In this document: in pieces, positions 1 through 9,500 of the stretch | Position numbering within the stretch: position 1 is the first letter of the stretch | Layout of the letters: the number at the start of each line of letters is the position of its first letter | From: Acidimicrobiales bacterium | Lineage (GTDB): Bacteria > Actinomycetota > Acidimicrobiia > Acidimicrobiales > SKKL01 | Length of the DNA stretch: 64,000 bases | Direction of reading: 5' to 3' | Assembly: GCA_034521975.1 (NCBI GenBank) | Contig: JAXHLR010000010.1 | Location: forward strand, 186,001 to 250,000 | The notes under the pieces: generated by a model | Databases searched by the model: none | The model's input: the letters and a program-made list of their open reading frames with translations, nothing else | Told to the model about the DNA's origin: nothing | Position numbers and translations under genes: made by a program

Positions 1-153
1 TGGGTGGCGGCCATCCCCTGGTGCGTCGCCGGCGACCGCGTCGCGTGTCTCGCCCGCCTCGGTCCACGCTTCTCGGCCACCGAGATCGCCCGGGTCCAGT
101 CGATGCTCGGGCTGGCCGACTCGCTGCCCCTCGCTCACCCCAGCCGCGTCTGA
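1..153 (+). CDS. C-terminal fragment of an unidentified protein
   Basis: Frame 1 is open from the window edge to a TGA at 151-153, giving 50 C-terminal residues, including the stretch ATEIARVQSMLGLADSL. Its stop lies inside the last codons of the convergent phosphatase gene, so the two genes overlap tail to tail by 19 bases. The fragment has no motif I can name and could be the end of a regulator or an enzyme; the rest lies upstream of the window. I include it because its reading frame, codon use and convergent placement look like a real gene end. Confidence 0.45.
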   Translation, partial: WVAAIPWCVAGDRVACLARLGPRFSATEIARVQSMLGLADSLPLAHPSRV

Positions 154-2348
154 GGCTCGACCCGGGCCACCAGGATGGCGATGTCGTCGTGAGCGACGCC
201 GTCCTGCACACCCAGCGCCGCGGACTCCAGTTCGGCACACATCCGCCCCGCGCCGCGGCCGGCCAGCGGTGCAAGCACCCGTTCCATGCCGTCGACCTCG
301 AACTGGTTGCCCTCGGCGTCGCGGGCCTCGAGCACCCCGTCGGTGACACACACCAGCGCATCGCCGGAGTGCAGGGTGCTGGTGACCGCGGTGACCTGCA
401 CCTCGGGAAACACCCCGAGCAGGGTTCCCGGTTGTCCGGCGGCCTCGATGGTTCGGTCGTGGCGCACCAGCAACGGTGGCGGGTGACCGCCACAGGCGAC
501 GTCGGCCAGGATCGTGCCCGGTTCGGCGTCGGGTGACGGGTCGTCGCGCAGCCGGATGCAGCCGACGGTGGCGAAGCGGGGGAACCCGCTGGTGGAGTCG
601 GCATCGGCGAGCATGACCGAGTTGAGCTCGGTGAGGATGCTGGCGGGGTTCGAGTCGTGGCTCGACGTCGCCCGGATCGTGTAGCGGGCCAGCGCGGTCA
701 GCGACGCAGCCTCGGCGCCCTTCCCGCACACGTCGCCGATGACCAGGATCCAGTCGTCGCCCACGGTGAACACGTCGTAGAAGTCGCCGCCGATGTCGAG
801 GCCCTCGAACGCCGGGTGGTAGCGCGCCGCCAGGTCGATCCCGGGGATGCGGGGGAGGCGAGGGGGCAACAGGCTCTGCTGCAGGGTGCGGGCCAGCATG
901 GCTGAGCGCTTGCCGGCCTCGGCCACCGCCGCCGCCTGGGCCCGCTCGAGGGTGACGTCGCGGAAGCTCCACAGGAATCCGAGGTACTCGCCGTCGGGGC
1001 CCGTGAGGCAGGTGCCGTGGCGGTCGAGGACGCGACCGTTCGCCAGCTCGACCTCGTCGTGCATGCGGTCCGGACGGTCCTCGTAGGCGGCTTTCACCGA
1101 CGCGACGAACCCTTCGCGGTCAGCGACCCGTTGCTCGGCCTCGGCCAGCAAGGCGTCGTCGCCCTGGGCGACGAGGTCGTCGTCGAGGTCCCACAGGTGC
1201 AGGAACCGCTGGTTGTACGCCAGCACCTCGCCGTGGGTGCCGACCGCCAGGACCCCGTCGACGCTGGCCTCGAACATCGACTGGAGCAGCGCCGCCTGGT
1301 ACCGGTGAGCCGCCCGCTCCAGCTCCTGGGTCTCGAGCAGCTGCGCGTTGCGGACCAGCACCGCCACCCGTGAGCACAGCTGCTCGACCAGGCCGAGGTC
1401 GGACTCGGCGAGTCGACGTCCCCCGGTGGTGATGAAGGTGATCGCCCCGAAGGTGCCGTCGGGGCCGATGAGGGGCACGACCAGCCCGGCGGTGAGATCG
1501 AGCTTGCGAAGCAGTTGGAGGTGGTGCTCGGACTCGGCGGCCCTGGCGAGCAGCTCCTCGGTGGCTTCGGGAAGCCAGCCGCTGCGTCCCTCACGGATGG
1601 CCGCGCCGATGCCGACGGAGTTGTCGAGACGCACCGGGTACTGGTCGAACAGCTGGCGGATGACCTCGACCTGCTGAGGATCGCGGTGGTGCAGCGCGGC
1701 GAGTTCGGGCTCGCGTGCTTCGTCGAGCAGGTGTACGGCGCTGCCGTCGGCGAAGCGGGGGATGCTCAACCGGGCCAGCTCGTCGAGCTGGTCCTCGAGG
1801 GCGAGGTGCTCGCTGAGCGCGGCCTTGGCCTCGACGATGAACCGGAGGCGGGCCCGCTCCTGCTCGGCCTCGGCCCGAACGGCCGACTCCTCGGCCAGCA
1901 GGCGGGCGCGCTCGGCCTCGGCCTCGTGCCGCTCGGTGACATCGCCGGTGACCCCCACCAGCCCCACCACCTCGCCGTCCTCGACGACGGGATGGCCGCG
2001 TCCTTGCACCCACTTCGTGTCGCCGCCGGGGCACACCACCCGGTGCTCGACCGTGAACTCGGTGCCGGTGTCGACCGCCTCGGCGATCGTGGCCCTCACC
2101 GAGTCGACGTCATCGGGGTGCAGCAGCGCGAGGTAGCTGTCGAAGTCGATGGGGCCCTCGCCCGGACCCAGCCCGAAGATCTCCTCGAGTGCTTCATCCC
2201 ACTCGACGGTGTCGGCCCGGCGGTCCCACTCCCACACGCCGAGCCCGCCCGCGAGCAGTGCGAGGCGGAGGCGTTCGGCGGTGGTGTCGCCGGCCCCCTG
2301 GTCGCCCGCCTGGACGCCGTGCCCACTGTCTGGCGCTTCCGGGTTCAC
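135..2348 (-). CDS. PAS-GAF-PAS SpoIIE-type serine phosphatase
   Basis: This 737-residue protein is a cytosolic sensor phosphatase of the RsbU/SpoIIE (PP2C) class, which usually dephosphorylates an anti-anti-sigma factor in partner-switching control of sigma factors. A PAS fold lies at about residues 25-150, a GAF domain at about 175-340, a second PAS at about 360-475 and the phosphatase domain from about 490 to the end. The metal-binding signatures GGDFYDV, GDVCGKG, VTDG and HDDIAIL are all present, so it should be catalytic. It has no membrane segment. The start is GTG at 2348; a TATCAT hexamer about 60 bases upstream may be its -10 box. A stand-alone RsbW-like kinase at 41.0 kb is a possible, unproven, functional relative. 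The ligand sensed by the PAS and GAF domains is unknown. Confidence 0.85.
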   Translation of the reverse strand: MNPEAPDSGHGVQAGDQGAGDTTAERLRLALLAGGLGVWEWDRRADTVEWDEALEEIFGLGPGEGPIDFDSYLALLHPDDVDSVRATIAEAVDTGTEFTVEHRVVCPGGDTKWVQGRGHPVVEDGEVVGLVGVTGDVTERHEAEAERARLLAEESAVRAEAEQERARLRFIVEAKAALSEHLALEDQLDELARLSIPRFADGSAVHLLDEAREPELAALHHRDPQQVEVIRQLFDQYPVRLDNSVGIGAAIREGRSGWLPEATEELLARAAESEHHLQLLRKLDLTAGLVVPLIGPDGTFGAITFITTGGRRLAESDLGLVEQLCSRVAVLVRNAQLLETQELERAAHRYQAALLQSMFEASVDGVLAVGTHGEVLAYNQRFLHLWDLDDDLVAQGDDALLAEAEQRVADREGFVASVKAAYEDRPDRMHDEVELANGRVLDRHGTCLTGPDGEYLGFLWSFRDVTLERAQAAAVAEAGKRSAMLARTLQQSLLPPRLPRIPGIDLAARYHPAFEGLDIGGDFYDVFTVGDDWILVIGDVCGKGAEAASLTALARYTIRATSSHDSNPASILTELNSVMLADADSTSGFPRFATVGCIRLRDDPSPDAEPGTILADVACGGHPPPLLVRHDRTIEAAGQPGTLLGVFPEVQVTAVTSTLHSGDALVCVTDGVLEARDAEGNQFEVDGMERVLAPLAGRGAGRMCAELESAALGVQDGVAHDDIAILVARVEPQTRLG

Positions 2349-2452
2349 CTGGCGTCACCGCTCCCGTGTGGTTCGACCGCGCCCGCGGTGGATGTGAACG
2401 CCCTCATGATACTCGGTGCCGCCGGACCACCGATGGGCGCGGCGGCGTGTGA

Positions 2453-3040
2453 TCAGCCCCAGGGATGGAGACGGGCGAGGGCACCCCCGGCGTGGAGCCG
2501 CACGAGCCGGGGCGAGACGGCGTACTGCTCGGCCAGGGCGTCGACGGTGGCACCCGCCGCAAGTCGGGTGATGACCTCGTCCTCGGTGGGTGAGAGGGCG
2601 ACGGGGGATCGACCGGCCCGGTGTCGTTCGAGCACCGCAGCGGCCAGCGCCTGATCGAGCACCGCCTCGCCGAAGATCAGCTGCTCGATGGCGGCGGCCA
2701 GGTCGGTCCCGTCGAGGGGGACCACACCCCCGACCCCAGCGTCGATCAGCTCGTCGGGACCGGTGGAGCCGCCGCGGTCGACCACCAGCACCCGACATGC
2801 CGCCAGCGCGGTACCGATGCGGTGGGTCACCTCGACAGCAGACGGACCCCCGGTGCCGGGAGGGTCGGCGATCACCGCCACGTCCGGGGCGCGCCCCAGC
2901 GCGGTGGCCACCGCGTCGTCGGCGGCGACGCTGCCGATCCCCAGCAGCGACGACGAGGCCTGGAGCTGCGGCTCGGCCCGCTGGAAGAGATCGTCGTCGC
3001 CGACGAGCATCACGGTGAACGACGGTTCGGCGGCGGTCAT
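2453..3040 (-). CDS. Receiver-like protein with LuxR-type C-terminal helix-turn-helix
   Basis: A 195-residue protein with a CheY-like alpha/beta N-terminal region (about 5-125, beginning FTVMLVGDDD) and a LuxR/sigma-4-like helix-turn-helix near the end (LSPTEDEVITRLAAG followed by a recognition-helix-like segment). It resembles a NarL-family response regulator, but the receiver looks degenerate: the usual conserved lysine region reads VVPLDG and the phospho-acceptor position is ambiguous. It may therefore work without phosphorylation. An in-frame GTG at 3055 would add five residues; I prefer ATG 3040 because the receiver fold begins right after it. It lies between the phosphatase gene and the ABC exporter on the same strand and could regulate either, which is inference only. 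Confidence 0.6.
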   Translation of the reverse strand: MTAAEPSFTVMLVGDDDLFQRAEPQLQASSSLLGIGSVAADDAVATALGRAPDVAVIADPPGTGGPSAVEVTHRIGTALAACRVLVVDRGGSTGPDELIDAGVGGVVPLDGTDLAAAIEQLIFGEAVLDQALAAAVLERHRAGRSPVALSPTEDEVITRLAAGATVDALAEQYAVSPRLVRLHAGGALARLHPWG

Positions 3041-3074
3041 CGGACCATTCTGCACCTGAGCGCTGCGGTACCGA

Positions 3075-5639
3075 TCACTCGGTGGCGATCGCGTCGAGCA
3101 CGTTGAGGCCGGCCGCCCGGCGAGCCGGCATGACCGCGGCCAGGACCCCGAGTGCGGCGAACAGCACCGCGATGACCACCAGCGGGGTCACCGGCAGCGA
3201 GAACTGGGTGAGCCCCTCGGCCTTGAGCGCCTCGACGAGCACGTAGCTGCTCACGAGACCGAACGCCAGGCCGAGTCCGGTGCCGATCACCGAGATGATC
3301 GCCGCCTCCCAGCGCACCGCGGTGCGCACCTGGCGCCGGGTCATGCCCACTGCCCGGAGCAGCCCCAGCTCGCGGGTGCGCTCGTGGATCGACAGCGACA
3401 GCGTGTTGGCGATGCCGATGAGGGCGATGATGATCGACAGGGCGAGCAGGCCGTAGAGCACGTTGAGGATGGTATTGAGCTGTGAGGCGATGCCGCCGAG
3501 GAACTCGTCCTGGTCCTGGACCTCGACCGTGGGGTACTCGGCAGCGAGCTCGTCGAGGGCGCCACGAACGCTCGCTGGATCGACTCCCTCGTCCACCCGG
3601 ATGAACACGGTCTGGTCGGTGACGTTGGTGGCGTATCGCTCCCAGTCGTCCTGGTGGAGCACCCGGGTGCCCAGCAGCTGGGGTTGGTCCGAGATCGCCA
3701 CCACCGTGAAGGTGGCCTCCTCGCCCGAGGTGAACTGGACCGTGAGCGCGTCGCCGACGGCGACGTCGTTGTCGCGAGCGAGGCGGCGGTCATAGATCAT
3801 GGTGCCGGGTTCGAGGTCGCTCAGCTCTCCTTCGGTCATGGCGACGTTGATCGTCCGCTGGTAGTGCTCGGGGTCGACCGCCGACACGAAGGTGTCGGCA
3901 GTCTCGCCGTTGGGCCGCTCGACCCGGGCGAACCATCCCTGCACCGTCGCGACGGCGTCGATACCGTCGACCGCGCGCACCTCGTCGGCGAACGACAGGG
4001 GGATGCCGAGGTTGAACCCCGAGGACTGGGCGATGAACTCGGCCTCGATCCCCCTGCTGACCTCGGCGTCGATCGACGCCCGGGCCGAGGCCGCGAACAC
4101 GTTGATGAACACGACCAGCGCGACGCCGATCATCAGCGCGGCGGCAGTGGACGCGGTGCGCTTGGGGCTGCGCGCCGCGTTCTCGCGGGCCAGCACACCG
4201 GTGGTGCCCTTGATGGCGGGTAGGGCGGACCCGAGGAGCCGGGCGAGGGGACGGGCGATCACCGGCCCGAGCACCACCAGCCCCACGAGCAGCGCCAGCG
4301 CGGCGAGCCCGACCGACTGCACGGTGTCGAGATCGGGATCGGGTCCGAACGCGGGCAGCGCGGCGACGACCGCGACGACCACGAGCACCACGCCGATGGC
4401 GATCCGTAGCCGGGATCGCCCGGAGGTGTCGGTGGCGACGTCGCGCAGCGCGGCGAGCGGAGGGACGCGGGTGGCCCGCCAGGCGGGAACCAGCGCCGAA
4501 CCCACCGTGACGACCAGGCCGGTGACCAGGGCGGCGATCATCGCCCCGCGGGTGACCGACAGGCCAGTCGTGGGCAGGTCGAGGCCGATGGCGTCGAGCA
4601 GTGCCTGGACCCCGATGGCCAGGAGAACACCGGCACCCAGTCCGATGATCGCCGCGACCAGGCCGATGAGCGCCGCCTCGGTCAGCACCGAGGTGAACAC
4701 CTGCCGGCGGCTGGCACCGAGGGTCCGCATCAGCGCCAACTCGCGACCCCGCTGGGCCACCAGGATCGAGAACGTGTTGAAGATGATGAAGGCGCCGACG
4801 ATGAGCGCGATGAAGGCGAACACCAGTAGCAGGGTGGTGAAGAAGCCGAGCCCGGCGGCGACCTCGTCCGCGATCTCGTCGGCCATCTCGTCGCCGGTCA
4901 GCACCACGCCCTTGGCGTCGGCGGGTAGCGCTGCCTCGATTCGCTGCACCAACTCCTCCTGGCTCACGCCCTCGACACCGCGCACCGAGATCGAGGTGAT
5001 CTGGCCCGACATCTCGCCCAGCTCCTGGGCGACCGGGAGGGTGACGCCGGCGGTGACGGCGCCGAGCGCGCTGTCGCGCTCACCGAAGCGGTAGGTCCCG
5101 ACGAGGGTGAAGGTGCGGGTCCCGTCGGGGCTGAACACCTCGATCTGGTCCCCGACAGCGACGCCGGCATCCTCGGCTGCCCTCAGGTTGAGCACCAGCT
5201 CGTCGTCGGCCTCGGGGGGACGTCCCTCGACCAGGTTCACCCCCGAGAGTGCCTCGTCGTCGATCCACGACTGCACGATCGTGGGTGGACCGTTCTCGGC
5301 GCCGATCGGTTCGCCGTCGTCGCCGAGGACCCGTGAGCGGAGGGTCTCGGCGTAGGGTCCGACCGCCTCCACTCCCTCGACGCCGGAGACCACCTCGATC
5401 AGGTCGTCGTCGAGGGGTTCGCGCAGGGTCCCGAACCCGGTGTCGATGAGGACTGGACCCCTGATCTCGGCGTCGGTCTCGGAGTAGACCTCACCGAACA
5501 GGTCGTTGAACGACCGGTCGAGGGTGTCGCTCAGGACCATCGTGCCCGACATGAACGCCACACCGAGCAGCACCGACACCGTGGTGGAGATCAGTCGGCG
5601 CTTGTGCGCCCACGCCGCCTTCAGACTGGTTCGCAGCAT
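3075..5639 (-). CDS. ABC transporter permease, MacB/FtsX family (duplicated FtsX domain)
   Basis: An 854-residue membrane protein. One hydrophobic segment near residues 17-38 is followed by a large extracellular MacB-periplasmic-core-like domain, then a block of transmembrane helices at about 265-390, further helices near 415-460 and 495-520, a second extracellular domain, and three C-terminal helices from about 730. The repeated motif with RTLGASRRQVF and RAVGMTRRQVR marks the two FtsX domains. Proteins of this layout are mechanotransmission or lipoprotein/peptide export permeases rather than importers. Its ATG lies three bases after the stop of the ATPase gene, so the two form one transcription unit and one transporter. 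The substrate is unknown. Confidence 0.88.
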   Translation of the reverse strand: MLRTSLKAAWAHKRRLISTTVSVLLGVAFMSGTMVLSDTLDRSFNDLFGEVYSETDAEIRGPVLIDTGFGTLREPLDDDLIEVVSGVEGVEAVGPYAETLRSRVLGDDGEPIGAENGPPTIVQSWIDDEALSGVNLVEGRPPEADDELVLNLRAAEDAGVAVGDQIEVFSPDGTRTFTLVGTYRFGERDSALGAVTAGVTLPVAQELGEMSGQITSISVRGVEGVSQEELVQRIEAALPADAKGVVLTGDEMADEIADEVAAGLGFFTTLLLVFAFIALIVGAFIIFNTFSILVAQRGRELALMRTLGASRRQVFTSVLTEAALIGLVAAIIGLGAGVLLAIGVQALLDAIGLDLPTTGLSVTRGAMIAALVTGLVVTVGSALVPAWRATRVPPLAALRDVATDTSGRSRLRIAIGVVLVVVAVVAALPAFGPDPDLDTVQSVGLAALALLVGLVVLGPVIARPLARLLGSALPAIKGTTGVLARENAARSPKRTASTAAALMIGVALVVFINVFAASARASIDAEVSRGIEAEFIAQSSGFNLGIPLSFADEVRAVDGIDAVATVQGWFARVERPNGETADTFVSAVDPEHYQRTINVAMTEGELSDLEPGTMIYDRRLARDNDVAVGDALTVQFTSGEEATFTVVAISDQPQLLGTRVLHQDDWERYATNVTDQTVFIRVDEGVDPASVRGALDELAAEYPTVEVQDQDEFLGGIASQLNTILNVLYGLLALSIIIALIGIANTLSLSIHERTRELGLLRAVGMTRRQVRTAVRWEAAIISVIGTGLGLAFGLVSSYVLVEALKAEGLTQFSLPVTPLVVIAVLFAALGVLAAVMPARRAAGLNVLDAIATE

Positions 5640-5642
5640 GGA

Positions 5643-6410
5643 TCAGGCGCCGAGCTCGAGGTGCTTCATCTGGTCGATGATGGCCTCGGCGCTGGGATCG
5701 GCCATGTCGTGGACGATCTGGCCGTCGACCAGGTAGACGACCCGGTCGGCGTGGCTGGCCGCCAGCGGATCGTGGGTGACCATCACGATGGTCTGGTCGA
5801 ACTCGTCGACCGCCCGCCGCATGAAGTTCAGGATCTCGGCGCCGCTGTTCGAGTCGAGGTTGCCGGTGGGCTCGTCGGCGAAGATGATCTCGGGCTTGCT
5901 GGCCAGCGCCCGGGCGACGGCCACCCGCTGCTGCTGGCCGCCGGACAGCTCGCTCGGGCGGTGGGTCAAGCGGTCTCCGAGACCGACGGTGGCGATCACG
6001 TGGTCGACCCAGTCGCTGTCGGTTCCACGCCCGGCGAGCGACATCGGCAAGGTGATGTTCTCGAGCGCGGTGAGGGTGGGCACCAGGTTGAACGCCTGGA
6101 ACACGAACCCGACCTTGTCGCGGCGCAGCGTGGTGAGCTTCTTCTCGCTCAACGACGTGAGGTCGACGTCGCCGATGTAGACCTGACCGGAGGTGAGGTC
6201 GTCCAGCCCTGCGAGGCAGTGCATGAGGGTCGACTTACCCGATCCGGACGGTCCCATGATCGCGGTGAATCGCCTGCGGGCGAACTCGACCTCGATCTGG
6301 TCGAGCGCGGTGACCAGGGTGTCTCCTGATCCGTAGGTCTTGGTCGCGTGGACCGCGCGGGCGGCGGCGACGGTTGGCGCCGGAGCTGGCGATGGTTCGG
6401 CGACGGTCAC
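5643..6410 (-). CDS. ABC transporter ATP-binding protein (MacB/LolD type)
   Basis: A 255-residue nucleotide-binding subunit that powers the adjacent FtsX-type permease. It carries a Walker A (GPSGSGKST), Q-loop (FVFQAFNLVP), ABC signature (LSGGQQQR), Walker B (IIFADEPTGNLDS) and switch histidine (VTHD). The open frame continues upstream to 6959, but GTG 6410 is the convincing start: a GAGAGGG ribosome-binding site precedes it, protein similarity begins there, and the longer frame would run through the promoter and start of the divergent cyclase gene. Family members of this size couple to a single large permease that works as a dimer. Confidence 0.9.
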   Translation of the reverse strand: MTVAEPSPAPAPTVAAARAVHATKTYGSGDTLVTALDQIEVEFARRRFTAIMGPSGSGKSTLMHCLAGLDDLTSGQVYIGDVDLTSLSEKKLTTLRRDKVGFVFQAFNLVPTLTALENITLPMSLAGRGTDSDWVDHVIATVGLGDRLTHRPSELSGGQQQRVAVARALASKPEIIFADEPTGNLDSNSGAEILNFMRRAVDEFDQTIVMVTHDPLAASHADRVVYLVDGQIVHDMADPSAEAIIDQMKHLELGA

Positions 6411-6548
6411 CTGGTTTCCCTCTCGACGGATTCGTGGCGTTGGGCAGGTGGGTTCCACCTGCGTCACGGGAGCGTAACGAATCCGCGGGCGTGGTGGTGC
6501 TGAGATTCGGGGGCCCGTGACTCGGGTCACCGTGGTGGTGCCGACCCG

Positions 6549-6554
6549 TATGCT
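6549..6554 (+). promoter_or_regulatory. Leaderless-type -10 box of the cyclase gene
   Basis: TATGCT stands 7 bases before ATG 6562, with no Shine-Dalgarno site between; transcription would begin at or next to the start codon. This supports ATG 6562 over the ATG that overlaps the box at 6550. Confidence 0.5.
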
Positions 6555-6561
6555 GGCGGGG

Positions 6562-9500
6562 ATGACGTGTTCTGCGTGCGGGTCGCCCACTCCCGAGGGC
6601 GCCCGCTTCTGTCCTGCCTGTGGCCACCAGCTCGAGTCGTTGGGCGACGAGCGGCGCATCGTCACCGTCCTGTTCGCCGACCTGGTCGGGTTCACGGCCC
6701 TCGCCGAGAGCCGCGACCCCGAACAGGTCAAGCACCTGGTCGACCGCTGCTTCGAGTTGCTCGTGAACGACATCACCAGCTTCGGTGGCCGCGTCGACAA
6801 GATCGTCGGCGATGCCATCGTGGCCCTCTTCGGCGCGCCGGTGGCCCACGAGGACGACCCCGAGCGGGCGGTGCGGGCAGCGCTGCGGATGCAACAGACC
6901 CTGGCCCAGCGGGCATCGGGGCTCGACGCTCCCATCCGGATGCGGATCGGGATCAACACCGGCGAGGTCTTGGTCGGAGCGCTGCGCGCCGGCGGCGACT
7001 ACACGGCCATGGGCGATGTGGTCAACACTGCCAGCCGTCTCCAGACCATGGCCCAGCCAGGCGAGATCCTCGTGGGGGCAGCGACCCACGCCGCCACCAA
7101 CGCGGCGATCGGTTACGAGCCGGTCGGTTCGCTCGAGGTGCGGGGCCGGGGCCAAGGAGTCGAGACCTGGCGGGCGGTGAAGGAACTGGCACCGCCCGGC
7201 TATCGCCGCCGCGGCACCCGGGCACCGCTTGTGGGTCGCGAGGCCGAGCTGGGCCTGATCGGCCACGTGATCGACACCGCCACCGACCGGCGTCGCGCCG
7301 CGGTGGTCACCCTCATCGGTGAGGCCGGTGTCGGCAAGACGCGACTGGCCCATGAGGTCGCCCAGCTCGCCGAGCAGCAGAAGGGTGCGATGGTCGTGTC
7401 GGGGCGCTGCATCCCCTACGGCGAAGCCAACGTGTGGTGGCCCATCGCCGAGGCGATCCGCCATGCCGCCGGCGTCGGCACCGACGATCCCCCCGACGTG
7501 GCCCGCGAGCGGATCACCCATGCGGTGGCCGAGGTCGTCGAGCTCGATCCCGACGACGGTGAGGTGGCCCGCCTCGCCAACGGGTTGTTCCACCTGATCG
7601 GGGTCGACAGTCCCCTCCGCGACATCGAGCCCCATCGGGCCCGCGAGGAGCTCACGCGGTCGGTCGGTGGGTTCTTCGAGGCGGCGCTCGAACACCGACC
7701 GCTGATGCTGGTCATCTCCGATCTCCACTGGGCCGACGCTCCCGTGCTCGAGCTGTTGGCGTCGTTGCTCGAACGCCTGGCCGATCGCCCGTTCCTGCTC
7801 GTCGCCACCGCCCGTCCCCCCTTCCGCGAGGCCTGGCTTCCCACCGACGCCCGTCACAACACCATGGTGGTCAACGTCGACCCCCTCAGCCGCGAGGCGA
7901 CCGGCGCCCTGCTCGACGTGCTGTTGGATGGTCGGCTCGACCCTGAGCTGCGTGAGGCTCTGCTGGATCGCAGCGGCGGCAACCCGTTCTTCCTCGAGGA
8001 GCTCGTGGCCCTGGTGGGCGACGGGGCCGGGCTCGACCAGCTCGCCTCCGGAGTCCAGGGCACCGAGAGCCTCCCCGAGACCCTCCGGGGGCTGGTCGCG
8101 GCGCGTCTCGATGGGCTCAGTCGCAGTGAGCGTCGGGTCCTCGACGATGCCGCGGTCTACGGACGCGACGGACCCGTCGACGCGCTGGTGCTCATGGCGG
8201 CGGCCGATCGGGCGGGGCTCGGCGTGCGCGATGCAGCCGAGGTCCGCGCCGCCGTCGAGGGTCTGGTCGACAAGGAGGTGCTCGTGCTCGACGAGTCCGG
8301 GGCGAACTACTCGTTCCGCTCGGATCTGGTGCGCGAGGTCGCCTACAACATGCTCACCAAGGGGGCGAGGGCGCAGCGGCACTGGGGCATCGCCCAGTAC
8401 CTCGAGAACAACTTCGCCCGCTACGGCGACGTGAGCTCGGGGATCCTCGACGGCTTGGCCTACCACTACGGACAGGCGGCCAGCCTGGCCAACGACCTCG
8501 GCGGCGTGCCCGAGCTCCCCGACGACCTGGCCGGGCGCGCGGTGCGGTGGCTCGCCGATGCCGCCCGCCGGGCCGAGGCCGCCGACGTGCACGGCCGGGC
8601 CGAGCGCCTGTTCTCCCATGCGGTCTCGCTCCTTCCGCCCGAACCGTCGGCCGAACGTGTCGACATGCTGCTCGGTCGGGCCTGGGAGCGGGCCATGATG
8701 CGGGACCTCGACCCGGCCCGGGCCGACGTCGAGGCCGCGCTCGACGATGCCGAGGCGATCGAGTACCGATCCGGTCGGGCCAGGGCCATCCTCACCCGCG
8801 GCGCGATCGAGAGCCGCGAGGGCGACCGGGTGGCCTCCATCGCCACCTTCACTGAGGCCCAGGAGGAGTTCGAGGCGTCCGGCGACCGCAAGGGGATGGC
8901 CGAGGCGCTGCGTCTCCGTGGCATGAGCGAGCTCTTCGCCGGCGACGCCGATGCCGCCCACCGCTCCATCTCCGACGCGCTCGACGTGTTCGGCGCGCTC
9001 GACGACCGGCGCGGCCAGGCGTGGGCCTTGCAGAACTTGGCCTGGTTGGCGTTCCTCGCCGGCCGACCGGGTGAGGCCGACCGTCGCATCAACGAATCGG
9101 CCGACATGTTCGAAGAGATCGGCGACGGAGGTGGTCTGGGTTGGGCTCTCGGGCTCAAGGCCTGGGTCCTGTACCACCAGGGTGAGTGGGAGGCGGCCGA
9201 GGAGCTGGGGGAGTTCATCCTGGTCGAGGCTCGCCGCCGGGGCGACCGGTGGGCCGCGGGGATGATGCTGGTGCTGTCCGCGTCGCTGCGTCTCTGGACC
9301 GGCAGGGCATCGTTGGCCACCACCCGCGCCCAGGAGGCGCTCGAGGTCTTCCAGGAGCTGGGCGATGTCGAGCGCGAGGTGCATGCCGCGTCGGTGCTCG
9401 GCCGTGCGCTGCTCGCGCTCGGGCTGGTCGGTGAAGGGCTCAGAACCCTCGATCTGGCCACCGAGCGCGGACGAGGCTACGCGGGCACGGCCGCGTTCGG

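Noticed and set aside
5643-6959. ABC ATPase with a 183-residue N-terminal extension
   Set aside because: The extension is a shadow of the divergent cyclase gene; GTG 6410 has a good ribosome-binding site.
6235-9384. A 1049-codon open frame on the minus strand opposite the cyclase gene
   Set aside because: It mirrors the codon pattern of the cyclase gene in G+C-rich DNA, has repetitive Gly/Val/Glu composition and no domain; the true ABC ATPase start lies outside it.
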